A DNA stretch of 64,000 nt from Lactobacillus sp. UCMA15818 (GTDB taxonomy: Bacteria > Bacillota > Bacilli > Lactobacillales > Lactobacillaceae), in contig NZ_VJYB01000007.1 in assembly GCF_030400225.1 (NCBI RefSeq), positions 1 to 64,000 of the forward strand, given 5' to 3'. The position numbers and the translations under genes were made by a program. The notes below the pieces were generated by a model. It was not told the origin of the DNA and made no database searches. It worked only from the letters and a program-made list of their open reading frames with translations. Within the stretch, counting starts at the first letter, position 1. Each line of letters starts with the position of its first letter. Of the stretch, positions 55,772 through 64,000 are shown in pieces.

Positions 55772-57124
55772 CTAGTATATGTCGCGATGTTCTGCTGCTA
55801 TTTCTTCAGCAGTTTTATTTTCGAAATAAGCAATATCAGCTTGTTTAACTTTAATGTAAGTTTCAATCCCAAGCTTTGAGAAAGTTTTGATCATTACGGA
55901 GTCTTTTTTTAAGGCAGCAAGGGCATCACCCAAAGACTGTGGCAAGCGATTAATTTTCTTTTCTCTCCTCATATCTTCAGTCAGCGTTTCTGGTGCAACA
56001 TCAACCGGTGTCAAAGGTGCTTTTTTATTCTTAAGCCCCTCTAAGCCAGCACTAAGAATTCCAGCTAGGGCCAGATAAGGGTTAGCAGTTGCATCACTTG
56101 CCTTTAATTCAATATTCATTGAATTTGTTCTGTCTCCTCTAAAAGTTGAAGGAATTCTAATTGCCACCTCTCGGTTATCCTTGCCAAACGTTGCATAAGC
56201 AGAACTCCAGTGACCTGGTTGCAGTCTTTGATAGGAGTTGACTGTTGGACAAGTAAGCGCGAGCAGCGCATCGATATGCTGCAACAGTCCACCAACAAAG
56301 TAATAACCAATTTGACTTAATTCCAATTGGTCATCCCGGTTATACAGAACATTCGTGCCATCCTTCCATAACGACATGTGGATATGGGCACCGTTAGAAG
56401 CAGATTTCAAATTCGGCTTGGGAGCAAATGTTGCATATAATTCATTATCTGCGAAAAATTTTTTTATGACTCTCTTCAATCTAATCTCATTATCACCCGC
56501 TGTCAGTGGATCTGTTGGTGCAATTGGCAACTCATGCTGTCCTGCACCTGCTTCTGGATAGTATTCAACTGGATCTATTCCAACTTTGCGCAAGTTTTTA
56601 ATAAGTTTTGGAAGAAAATGATATGTATTATCCATTGCTTCAGCCGCAAAGCAGATTTTGGGATTATAAGGTTCCAATGAATTATCTGTTTTTTGATACA
56701 AGGTAAATTCATTCTCATAGGTCATTTTTATCTCAAAACCAAGCTTTTTATATTCAGCCACAACAGCTTGGAGGGAAACACGCGGATCAAATTCCATCTT
56801 ACAACCATCTTGATCCCGATAATCGCACATCATTGTCGCAACAGTTGGTGCATAGGGTAATATCTGTAATGATCTTAAATCTGGAACGAGCCGGTATTCT
56901 CCGACTGCATTCATACCTTCAATAGAAACAATCTCATCACGCATCGTTGAAGCTGGCATTGCCTTTGTAATCCCCGTACCGGAACTCAAATGGTTTCCTA
57001 TTTCAGAAAGGAAGATCGTCTTTCCGCGAGGAATTCCAGTATAGTCTACATAAATAAATTCCAGAAGCTCAATCCCTTGTTCATCCAAGTGATCAATTAT
57101 GTTTTTTGTATTTTCTCCTAGCAT
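55772..57124 (-). CDS. Glutamine synthetase homologue, PuuA-like (gamma-glutamyl-amine ligase)
   Basis: An ATP-dependent ligase of the glutamine synthetase type III/PuuA-like group (450 residues). ENEFTLY, EAGAGQHELP, NGAHIHMSL, NSYQRLQPGHWSSAYATFGKDNREVAIRIP and the last ELKASDATANPYLALA match the non-GlnA branch. In that branch the substrate is usually an amine (putrescine and others) joined to glutamate. True GlnA is not excluded but context favours amine use. ATG 57124 has GAGG 7 nt upstream. The gamma-glutamyl hydrolase is 10 nt upstream of it. Confidence 0.85.
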   Translation of the reverse strand: MLGENTKNIIDHLDEQGIELLEFIYVDYTGIPRGKTIFLSEIGNHLSSGTGITKAMPASTMRDEIVSIEGMNAVGEYRLVPDLRSLQILPYAPTVATMMCDYRDQDGCKMEFDPRVSLQAVVAEYKKLGFEIKMTYENEFTLYQKTDNSLEPYNPKICFAAEAMDNTYHFLPKLIKNLRKVGIDPVEYYPEAGAGQHELPIAPTDPLTAGDNEIRLKRVIKKFFADNELYATFAPKPNLKSASNGAHIHMSLWKDGTNVLYNRDDQLELSQIGYYFVGGLLQHIDALLALTCPTVNSYQRLQPGHWSSAYATFGKDNREVAIRIPSTFRGDRTNSMNIELKASDATANPYLALAGILSAGLEGLKNKKAPLTPVDVAPETLTEDMRREKKINRLPQSLGDALAALKKDSVMIKTFSKLGIETYIKVKQADIAYFENKTAEEIAAEHRDIY

Positions 57125-57134
57125 ATTTTTGCCT

Positions 57135-57878
57135 CTATTTTTCTTTGGCTGCACGCGCTACAAAATCTGTGAACAACTTGAACTGTACTTCGTCATTTTG
57201 CCATAAATTTTCTGGATGCCATTGAACAGCAAGAATTTGATGATTGTTCTCAGATTCAACCGCCTCAACAATTCCGTCGGGAGATATTGCAGCTACTGTT
57301 AGTCCCTCTGCAACTTGTTTGACTGCTTGATGATGTCTCGAATTCACCACAGAATTCTCTCCCAATAAATCATTCAAGTGTGTCTTTTCTTCTATCTTGA
57401 CATGATGAGTTTTGAAATGACCCAAAGTTGCTTGCGCATGTTGGATTTTCACATTTGGATTTTGTGCTTCTAAGTCCTGATATAGTGTTCCACCTAGAGC
57501 AACATTCAAGATTTGAATCCCACGACAAATTCCCAATATTGGTTTCCCAACTTTTAGCGTTTCTTTTATTAACGCAATTTCAAATTTATCCTTAATCCCA
57601 AGAGTCATACCAATCTCTGGGATAGGTTCTTCACCATAAAATAATGGGTCAACATCTGGTCCACCTGGAAGTATTAATCCATCAATCGTTGCAATTATAC
57701 CTTGAATTGAATCTTCAACATCCGTGAACTTTTCAGGGAATGGCAGAATAATTGGAATCCCACCTGCCGCATAAACAGCTTCTTTTATATCATGTGGAGC
57801 ATATACCAAATAATCTCCAGGCATTCTTGGATTTGCCTCAATTAATTGGTCACTAGGTATTCCAATAATTGGTTTCAT
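57135..57878 (-). CDS. Class I glutamine amidotransferase-like gamma-glutamyl hydrolase, PuuD-like
   Basis: A peptidase C26 enzyme of 247 residues that removes gamma-glutamyl groups, as PuuD does from gamma-glutamyl-GABA. The nucleophile Cys is in ILGICRGIQILNVALGG and the His-Glu pair in VQWHPENLW. LILPGGPDVDP is typical of the group. It is the first gene of the four-gene operon. AAGGAAGG lies 9 nt before the ATG. Confidence 0.9.
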   Translation of the reverse strand: MKPIIGIPSDQLIEANPRMPGDYLVYAPHDIKEAVYAAGGIPIILPFPEKFTDVEDSIQGIIATIDGLILPGGPDVDPLFYGEEPIPEIGMTLGIKDKFEIALIKETLKVGKPILGICRGIQILNVALGGTLYQDLEAQNPNVKIQHAQATLGHFKTHHVKIEEKTHLNDLLGENSVVNSRHHQAVKQVAEGLTVAAISPDGIVEAVESENNHQILAVQWHPENLWQNDEVQFKLFTDFVARAAKEK

Positions 57879-57905
57879 AAGTGATACCTTCCTTTCTATA
57901 AAGCT

Positions 57906-57950
57906 TGATATTACTTATCATATCATAGTAACAAATTAAATTAATTACAA
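57906..57950 (-). promoter_or_regulatory. Promoter of the Puu-like operon with inverted repeat
   Basis: TTGTAA (57950-57945), 17 nt, and TATGAT (57927-57922). An inverted repeat TGATAT-N8-ATATCA (57906-57925) overlaps the -10 and expected start point, so it is a candidate operator. Confidence 0.7.
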
Positions 57951-57966
57951 CTACCAATTATTAACT

Positions 57967-58142
57967 CTGTTCAACATAAGACAGTAGACTTTTAGTACTA
58001 ACTTGAAATTAAAAACACAGCATGCACTTTGCTATGAATTTCAAAGCTAGCCGAGAAATGCTAATTCATGGAAGACAACTCATTGATCCAGTCTCAAAAA
58101 CAAAAAAACTGAATCAAAATTTAATTTTTGACCCAGTTTTAT
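57967..58142 (+). repeat. Composite 3'-flank repeat, copy R9 (module plus core)
   Basis: The long module starts near 57967. The inner arms CTTGAAATT (58002-58010) and AATTTCAAAG (58037-58046) pair, where the copy at 23281 has AAATTA/TAATTT. The core palindrome is at 58107-58140. It is downstream of the small gene at 58228 and fills most of the 348-nt gap to the Puu-like promoter. Confidence 0.75.
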
Positions 58143-58227
58143 CTGATAATTCTGTATAAATTATTTTTATTTAGTTAGTAAAATACAAATCTTAAAGCGG
58201 ATTGTCTGTAATTATTTTAGCTTACAG

Positions 58228-58437
58228 TCAGTCAAGGACATTATAGTAATTAAATAAGTCAATAATCGTTGTCCCCTTAAAATCTTCTATTGGTTTCCCA
58301 TCAAGTAACACTTCAATAATTTGATAGTAATCCTGTAAATCAGGAACTTCAAGCTGTTGACGAGCAACAAATTGGTCAGCTGAATTATACTTGATTTCTT
58401 CTTTAATCCCTTGATTAAAATATTTAATAATTAACAT
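58228..58437 (-). CDS. Small protein of unknown function (DUF4649-like?)
   Basis: A 69-residue acidic protein starting MLIIKYFNQGIKEEIKY, with QDYYQIIEVLLDGKPIED in the middle. It faintly resembles DUF4649 proteins of streptococci; this is a weak match from memory. The ATG at 58437 has GAGTG 6 nt upstream and is preferred over the TTG at 58455. It follows pyruvate oxidase closely (21 nt) and may be in its transcript. Confidence 0.6.
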   Translation of the reverse strand: MLIIKYFNQGIKEEIKYNSADQFVARQQLEVPDLQDYYQIIEVLLDGKPIEDFKGTTIIDLFNYYNVLD

Positions 58438-58458
58438 CGTCATCACTCTTTTCAATAA

Positions 58459-60213
58459 TTAGTTTTCGATTTGTTCTAAAATACTTGAAAGCGCTGGCTG
58501 AGCTTCCTCACTAATATCATATTGCTTTCTATATGTTTCAACCATATCTTTGCCAAAAATATTTTCATCCACCGTTACGAAGCTCGTATCAATTGGATCC
58601 ACATTCTTGATTTTTGCATCAATTACAATTGGTTTTTTATTGCCACTCACCTGTAACTCACTAATTTTTTTCATAGTATCGTTTAACTCTGCAAGGCTGG
58701 ATACCGTAAATCCAATTGCACCCATATCCTTTGCCATGTGTGCCCAATCTGCACCCAATAAATCAATTCCATAAAGTGCTTGCTGTGCCATCAGCTTTTC
58801 ATGCTGAATAAATCCAAACGCCTTATTCTCAAGTACTACATTGATAACTGGTAAGTTATATTTAACTTCTGTCAATAAATCTGGCATTACCATTGCGTAT
58901 CCACCATCTCCTGAAATCGTCCAAACCTCACGCTCCGGATAGCTGAGCTTACCAGCAAGACCTGCTGGCAATCCAAAACCCATTGTGCCATACCATGCCG
59001 ACATCGAGAACTTTTGCTGCTTGTCAAATGGTAATTGACGAATTGCCCATTCTGTGTTGTTGCCAACATCAAGACCAAAGACCGCATTATCACTCGAACT
59101 CTCTTTAATCGCGCGCATGACACCTTCTGCACTCAAGCCCCTTTTGTCATCGGAAGCAAGCTCATCTAACCAGTTATCCCAATTTTGTTTATTAATTTGT
59201 AACGCCTTAAGAAATGCACGTTTTTCAACCGAAAAATCAGCTTTCAATAATTCTTCTAAAAATAGTTTAGCATCTGATAAGACCGTAATCTCCGCATCTC
59301 TTTGCTTACCTAAATCGGCAAGATTATTATTTACCTGAATGAACTTAGCAGTCTCTGGTAAGTATCTTGCAAATGGAAAATTAGTTCCAACAAAAAGCAC
59401 TAAATCACTCGTTAATCCTGCTTCAAAGGCTGGTTTTGTACCTAAACGCCCCCATGAACCCATAAAATTTTTGTGACTTGTTGGCATCACGCCCGTTGCT
59501 GGTGCTGTTGATAAGACTGGTAATCCAAATTTTTCTGAAACTGCTACAACTTCTTTACGTGCACCATAAGCACCTTTGCCAACCCACAAAATTGGATTTT
59601 TTGCCTCCTTTAAAGCACTCAAGACAGTCTCAATATCTTCTTGCTTTGGGACAACTTGGGTTGTGATTGCCTTTAGTGGTTTCGTCTTAAAACCATTAAA
59701 TTCAATTTCTTGTCCTGATAAATCATCTGGAACAATCACAACAGAAACAGATTTTGTTGCATATGCAGAACGAATCGCTTCATCAACCACATAAGGTATC
59801 TGATCTGCACTAACAACTTGCTTATGAAATGCTGCAACGTCCACAAAGATTGGATCCTGGTTCATTTCTTGAAAGAAGTTTGTATTCATAACTCCTGTTG
59901 CAGATTGTCCAACAATTGCTAAAACAGGTACATGATCCATCTTTGCATCATACAATCCATTCAACAAATGGACCGCGCCAGGTCCAGCAGAGCCAAAGCT
60001 AACACCTACTTTTCCAGTTAGCTTAGCATCAGCTGCAGCTGCAAGTGCTCCTGTTTCCTCATGTCTAACTTGAATATAGTTTAATTTTGCTTTTTCTTTA
60101 TAAAAACCATCAACTGTATTATTGATTGAATCCGCAGTAATACCATAAATGTGGTCAACATCCCAATCAACCAATACTTTTGCTAAAGCTTGTCCTGCTG
60201 TCATTTTTGTCAT
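58459..60213 (-). CDS. pox: Pyruvate oxidase
   Basis: A ThDP/FAD enzyme that turns pyruvate, phosphate and O2 into acetyl phosphate, CO2 and H2O2. 584 residues is normal. RHEETGALAAAADAKLTG carries the ThDP-activating Glu, the middle FAD domain has GTNFPFARYLPE, and the ThDP motif GDGGYAMVMPDLLTEVKYNLPVINVVLENK is complete. It yields ATP via acetate kinase when oxygen is present and makes peroxide. ATG 60213 has GGAGG 8 nt upstream and is chosen over TTG 60228. Confidence 0.95.
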   Translation of the reverse strand: MTKMTAGQALAKVLVDWDVDHIYGITADSINNTVDGFYKEKAKLNYIQVRHEETGALAAAADAKLTGKVGVSFGSAGPGAVHLLNGLYDAKMDHVPVLAIVGQSATGVMNTNFFQEMNQDPIFVDVAAFHKQVVSADQIPYVVDEAIRSAYATKSVSVVIVPDDLSGQEIEFNGFKTKPLKAITTQVVPKQEDIETVLSALKEAKNPILWVGKGAYGARKEVVAVSEKFGLPVLSTAPATGVMPTSHKNFMGSWGRLGTKPAFEAGLTSDLVLFVGTNFPFARYLPETAKFIQVNNNLADLGKQRDAEITVLSDAKLFLEELLKADFSVEKRAFLKALQINKQNWDNWLDELASDDKRGLSAEGVMRAIKESSSDNAVFGLDVGNNTEWAIRQLPFDKQQKFSMSAWYGTMGFGLPAGLAGKLSYPEREVWTISGDGGYAMVMPDLLTEVKYNLPVINVVLENKAFGFIQHEKLMAQQALYGIDLLGADWAHMAKDMGAIGFTVSSLAELNDTMKKISELQVSGNKKPIVIDAKIKNVDPIDTSFVTVDENIFGKDMVETYRKQYDISEEAQPALSSILEQIEN

Positions 60214-60275
60214 AATAGTTTCCTCCAAGTAAATATTTTTCTTTCGTAATTGTTACCTTTTTTATCACATCATCT

Positions 60276-60305
60276 ACTTTAACACTTTTTAAATTGCTTT
60301 GCAAT
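60276..60305 (-). promoter_or_regulatory. pox promoter with palindrome at -35
   Basis: TTGCAA (60304-60299), 17 nt, and TAAAGT (60281-60276) with TGT just before the -10. ATTGC-TTT-GCAAT (60293-60305) is a palindrome over the -35. No clear cre site was seen. Confidence 0.6.
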
Positions 60306-60324
60306 AGTAAGCTTATTTTTTTAA

Positions 60325-60370
60325 ATCAAAAAGACCAGGTCAAAAGTTCATTTTCGACCTAGCCTTTTAA
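60325..60370. repeat. Composite 3'-flank repeat, copy R10 (core palindrome)
   Basis: A core palindrome (60333-60364, GACCAGGTCAAAAGTT with a matching right arm) flanked by A and T runs. It lies between the 3' end of the ABC exporter operon and the pox promoter. The rest of the 327-nt gap, 60371-60541, is AT-rich without features that I could identify. Confidence 0.7.
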
Positions 60371-60541
60371 TTAGCTATACCTGTGTTTTCCAAAACCAAA
60401 ACTATCAAACTAACTTTCCATTATTCATAACAAAAATTTCGTTATGTTTGCAATTTTAAGCTCATATTAGTATGATACCAACTTATGTTAACACATAAAA
60501 TTTTTATAATTTGTTACTTTTTTTGTTTCTAATTATAAAAA

Positions 60542-62332
60542 TTAGTTATTTAATACGTTTTGTGTCGTTTGCAGCTGATACATCTCATAATATTTACCAT
60601 GCCTTGCCAGAAGTTCATCATGCGTTCCACTTTCAGTAATTCTTCCATCATCCAGAACCAAGATCTGGTCGGCATCACGAATTGTTGATAATCTATGGGC
60701 AATAACGATTGTTGTTCTACCAGCCCTCATCTGCTTAAGACCTTCTTGAATCAATAATTCTGTTTGTGTATCGATATTGGCAGTTGCTTCATCCAATATC
60801 AAAATCTTTGGATTTCTAACAATTGTTCTCGCAAAAGACAATAACTGTTTCTCACCAGCCGAATATGTTGCTCCGCGCTCTATTACCTTTGTATGATATT
60901 TTTTTGGTAGTTTTTCTATAAAATGGTCGGCGTGGACAAACTCCGCTGCCTGCTTAATCTGTTCATCAGAAACATTTTGGTCAAACATTCTGACATTTGA
61001 TGCAATATCGCCATAAAATAGAAATGAATCTTGTAATACCAACCCAATCTTCCGTCGTAATTCCTTCGTGCTGAATTCCCTGATATCGGTCCCGTCAATC
61101 TCAACTTTTCCCTTAGCAAACTCATAGAACCTCATTAAAATATTAATCGTTGAACTCTTGCCGCTACCAGTATGTCCAACTAGTGCAATTGTTTGTCCGG
61201 GGTCGACCTTAAAACTGATGTCTTTCAAAACATTTTTACCAGATTCATAAGCAAAAGTAACATCTTTAAACTCAATCTTGCCGTCAGTAATCTGACTATC
61301 GGAGTTCTCATTTTGAATTGGTGCTAATGTCTGATCATCCATAATTCGCAAAATACGGCTTCCTGCTACCATTCCATCTTGAAAGACGGTTAATGAATTC
61401 ATTACATCAGACATTGGATTAAAAAAGCTTTGTAAATATGACAAGAAAGCATATATTACACCCGCCTGCACGAAATTCGTCGTCCCATTTATTCCAAAGG
61501 CTCCTAATGTAATCACTTCAGAAAAAATAAACAATAAAGTTATAACCGGATTAAGTAGTAATGAATTTACCTTGATCATTGCTAATCTCATCTTAAGATA
61601 GTCTTCGTTTGTTTTCTCAAACTCGTTTAAAATTCTTTTTTCCTGTCTAAATTGCTGAATGATACTCATTCCCAACAAATTCTCACTTAGTTTCGCATTA
61701 ATTTCACTTAGATACTCTCTCATCTGACGATATATTTTTGAACTATATAATTGATAATATATAATTACTACGATCACAATTGGCAAAAACAACAAGATTA
61801 TTAACGCCAACTTCATATTTGTAAAGTACATAGCTACGAAAGCCGAAGCACTTGAAAAAAGAGTCACAATTAGAGTTAAAAAGAGCATCCAAAAATCAAA
61901 TAATGTTTTGGTATCATTAGTAACTCTCGAAACTATCGAACCTGCAGGTACTTGATCAAAGTAATGCATCCCCAAACGATGCAGCTTTGCAAATAATTTA
62001 ACTCTAATCAATTCAAGTGTACGTTCTGAACCCATCGAATAACAGAAGTTCTGAAAAAACTGTGTGAATGCCTTAATAATCGTCCCTAAAAAATAGAGTC
62101 CCGCAAAAAAGAACATTATATTCAAAGTTGCATTCTTACTAGTAAGAAAATGATCCATGTAGAATTGCAGTAGCTTTGGCAGCAATATATTGATCACACT
62201 CAAAAAAGCCGCAAAAATTATTGCGGTAACAAACTGCCACTTAAATTCTACCGCAAATGGTAGCAATCGTTTTAAAACTATAAATTGTTCCTTCAAACTC
62301 ATAGTCTTTGCCCATGCTGATTTTCTTTCCAC
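60542..62332 (-). CDS. ABC exporter half, catalytically complete partner
   Basis: A 596-residue exporter subunit with six membrane helices and an ATPase domain. Walker A GHTGSGKS, Walker B LILDEATANID with catalytic Glu and the switch His in VIAHRLST are present. The signature is SAGEKQ, a non-consensus form, as in YheH-type halves of heterodimeric exporters. The GTG start overlaps the upstream stop (TAGTG) and has GGGGGAG 7 nt before it. The substrate is unknown. Confidence 0.9.
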   Translation of the reverse strand: MERKSAWAKTMSLKEQFIVLKRLLPFAVEFKWQFVTAIIFAAFLSVINILLPKLLQFYMDHFLTSKNATLNIMFFFAGLYFLGTIIKAFTQFFQNFCYSMGSERTLELIRVKLFAKLHRLGMHYFDQVPAGSIVSRVTNDTKTLFDFWMLFLTLIVTLFSSASAFVAMYFTNMKLALIILLFLPIVIVVIIYYQLYSSKIYRQMREYLSEINAKLSENLLGMSIIQQFRQEKRILNEFEKTNEDYLKMRLAMIKVNSLLLNPVITLLFIFSEVITLGAFGINGTTNFVQAGVIYAFLSYLQSFFNPMSDVMNSLTVFQDGMVAGSRILRIMDDQTLAPIQNENSDSQITDGKIEFKDVTFAYESGKNVLKDISFKVDPGQTIALVGHTGSGKSSTINILMRFYEFAKGKVEIDGTDIREFSTKELRRKIGLVLQDSFLFYGDIASNVRMFDQNVSDEQIKQAAEFVHADHFIEKLPKKYHTKVIERGATYSAGEKQLLSFARTIVRNPKILILDEATANIDTQTELLIQEGLKQMRAGRTTIVIAHRLSTIRDADQILVLDDGRITESGTHDELLARHGKYYEMYQLQTTQNVLNN

Positions 62333-64000
62333 TAGCTATCTCCCCCTTCCATTTGCTGTTCTAACTGCTGCATCTTATAGGTCTGTTCGTACCAGCCCTG
62401 TTCACTAATTAAGCTTGTGTGTGTCCCTCGTTGATCAATTCTGCCATCTTTAATTACTATTATTTCTTGTGCACTCACTACGCTACTCAAACGACTTGCC
62501 ACTATTATCGTTGTCTTATCTGCACGCAATTCCTTCACCCGCTTAAGAATATGATTCTCCGTCTTAGCATCAACTGCTGACAATGAATCATCCAAAATCA
62601 GTATTTCTGGATTCAGTATTAGGGCTCTGGCAATTGCGAGTCGTTGTTTTTGCCCACCCGAAAGAGAAATTCCCTGTTCTCCAACTTGTGTTTGATATCC
62701 ATCCGGTAACTTCAAAATATCATCGTGTAAATCAGCAATAAATGCTGCTTTTTCAACTTCTGCAATACTCGCATCCGGTTTAGCAAACCTGATATTCTCC
62801 AAAACAGTCGTAGAAAAAAGAATACTGTTTTGCGGGACATACCCAATAGAGGGTAAATAAGTATCTAACTTATAGTCCCTAATATCAATATCACCGACCT
62901 TGATACTTCCATCATAACTATCAAATTGTCGCAAAAAAAGTTTCAAGATAGTCGATTTTCCGGCCCCAGTCTTCCCCACAATTCCAAGAATCTGTCCACT
63001 TTTTATTTTAAATCTAATCTGCTTTAATCCCATTTCATTAGAATCGGGATACTTAAACTCCGTAATCTCATAATTCACATTTCCATGAGGTGCTTTTGTG
63101 ACAGGATTAAAGGCTTCTGTAATCTTGCTTCTCTCAGCAAGCAGTAATTGAATTCTGTTATAGCTTGCACTACCCAACTCAATGATATTAAACAGTCGAC
63201 CAATTGCGAACATTGGCCATATCAAGATTCCAATATAAGAAATAAAGGAGACCAACTGTCCAATCGTAATCGTATTATTAATTACAAAATGTCCACCAAG
63301 TATTATGGTTGCCACATAAGCCAATCCGATTATTAAACTTGTCATTGGATCAAAGAGTGAATCCAAAAAATTGGCTCGACGATTAGCCCTGATTACTTCT
63401 TTCACATGCACATCAAAGTCTTTAGTATCTTCCCGTTCTTGTCCAAGCGCCTTGATGACTTTTATTCCTAGGATACTTTCCTGGGTTTTATTATTAATAC
63501 TTGAAAACTCTGACTGTGCCTTATCATATGCACTGTGAATTATGTTGCCCAGAACTCGTGACAGCATCGCCAGCAATGGCAACGGGATAATTGCTATTAG
63601 CGTTAAGCGCCAGTTAACAAAAAACATCATTGCCACAATTGTTGAAATGCCTGTAATTATTGAGTCTGCAAATGTTAAAATTCCTACACCTGCAACTTGC
63701 TGAACAGCGGTAATATCATTCGTTGCATGAGCCATCAAGTCACCAATTCTATATTTTTGATAGAATGTCTCGTCCATTGCTGCAAAATGAGTAACCAATC
63801 TTGTACGCATCGTTTTTTCGAGTAAAGCAGAACTTCCCCAAATATAGCTTCGCCAAAAATACCTGAATAAGTACTGCCCAACTCCGACCAGTGTTAAAAC
63901 CGTCAAGAAAAAAATCAGTTTTTGCGCTGTTAACCGATGTTGCTGAATGCCATCTATTAGACTACCAATTATTTTTGGTGGAATAATATTGAGTATGGCA
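62332..64000 (-). CDS. ABC exporter half, degenerate-site partner (cut by window end)
   Basis: The frame stays open to the right edge; residues before 63906 (NIIPPKIIGSLIDG and the following) are exporter sequence, so the true start lies outside. It has the ATPase motifs GKTGAGKST and LSGGQKQRLAIAR. Walker B has Asp in place of Glu (LILDDSLSAVD) and the switch His is replaced by Ser (VASRLSSV). It pairs with the downstream gene as a heterodimer of YheI/YheH or LmrCD type. Confidence 0.9.
   Translation of the reverse strand, partial: AILNIIPPKIIGSLIDGIQQHRLTAQKLIFFLTVLTLVGVGQYLFRYFWRSYIWGSSALLEKTMRTRLVTHFAAMDETFYQKYRIGDLMAHATNDITAVQQVAGVGILTFADSIITGISTIVAMMFFVNWRLTLIAIIPLPLLAMLSRVLGNIIHSAYDKAQSEFSSINNKTQESILGIKVIKALGQEREDTKDFDVHVKEVIRANRRANFLDSLFDPMTSLIIGLAYVATIILGGHFVINNTITIGQLVSFISYIGILIWPMFAIGRLFNIIELGSASYNRIQLLLAERSKITEAFNPVTKAPHGNVNYEITEFKYPDSNEMGLKQIRFKIKSGQILGIVGKTGAGKSTILKLFLRQFDSYDGSIKVGDIDIRDYKLDTYLPSIGYVPQNSILFSTTVLENIRFAKPDASIAEVEKAAFIADLHDDILKLPDGYQTQVGEQGISLSGGQKQRLAIARALILNPEILILDDSLSAVDAKTENHILKRVKELRADKTTIIVASRLSSVVSAQEIIVIKDGRIDQRGTHTSLISEQGWYEQTYKMQQLEQQMEGGDS

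Noticed and set aside
545-58142. Repeats considered as a CRISPR array
   Set aside because: Copies are dispersed over 60 kb, variable in length and orientation, with no regular spacers and no cas genes.
60325-62332. Second ABC pair as a bacteriocin or phage-related island
   Set aside because: No precursor peptide, immunity gene or integrase nearby; motifs are those of common heterodimeric exporters.

Overview
The window is low-GC Firmicute chromosome. The first ~110 bases are the 5' end of a 16S rRNA gene on the minus strand. Its V1 sequence, together with HPr/EI, ClpE with a CtsR box, YkuJ, DUF1827, pyruvate oxidase and the LTA-glycolipid genes, points to Lactobacillaceae. A Ligilactobacillus/Liquorilactobacillus-like genus is my guess and is not proven. 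Most genes are on the minus strand, co-directional with the rrn operon. No tRNA, CRISPR array or prophage was seen. One IS200/IS605-type transposase is present.

1-9.9 kb: 16S start with two tandem rrn promoters, then an envelope block: ltaS (lipoteichoic acid synthase), ykuJ, a flippase-like membrane protein and two GT4 glycosyltransferases that probably build the LTA glycolipid anchor, followed by ptsHI. 9.9-13.9 kb: a CtsR-controlled clpE, a small divergent gene, a DUF1827 gene and an unusual MucBP/SH3-like protein. 13.9-25 kb: prfC, a CNNM/CorC-type CBS protein, a TagH-like ATPase fused to a LysM tail, an AI-2E family permease, ntdP (DUF402), a 23S uracil methyltransferase, the IS200 transposase, recX, yihY and a second LysM protein. 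25-31.4 kb: galU, map, a flavodoxin, a YfhO-type protein and a 2-hydroxyacid dehydrogenase. 31.5-36.9 kb: DUF1054, and a LytTR regulator - LiaF-like - heterodimeric ABC exporter operon. 37-41.8 kb: a glycerate permease/kinase operon, yitT and a hisC-like aminotransferase.

41.9-57.9 kb is a nitrogen/amine catabolism region in two operons. The first runs RocB-like M20 hydrolase, DDAH/arginine-deiminase-fold hydrolase, amino-acid ABC transporter, GABA-type aminotransferase and succinate-semialdehyde-type dehydrogenase. The second runs PuuD-like C26 hydrolase, PuuA-like glutamine synthetase homologue, FluG-like amidohydrolase and APC permease. GtrA, DUF2207 and Gfo/Idh/MocA genes lie between them. 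58-64 kb: a small unknown gene, pyruvate oxidase and a second heterodimeric ABC exporter cut by the window end.

The most unusual signal is a bipartite intergenic repeat family: a ~110-nt imperfect hairpin module and/or a ~35-nt palindrome, with at least eleven copies or fragments, every one at the 3' side of genes. Paired arms change together between copies, which suggests a conserved structure. Other points of interest are a TagH-like ATPase lacking the catalytic glutamate and switch histidine, a palindrome over the -10 box of the glycerate operon, and a solo IS200-type right end 27 kb from the full element.
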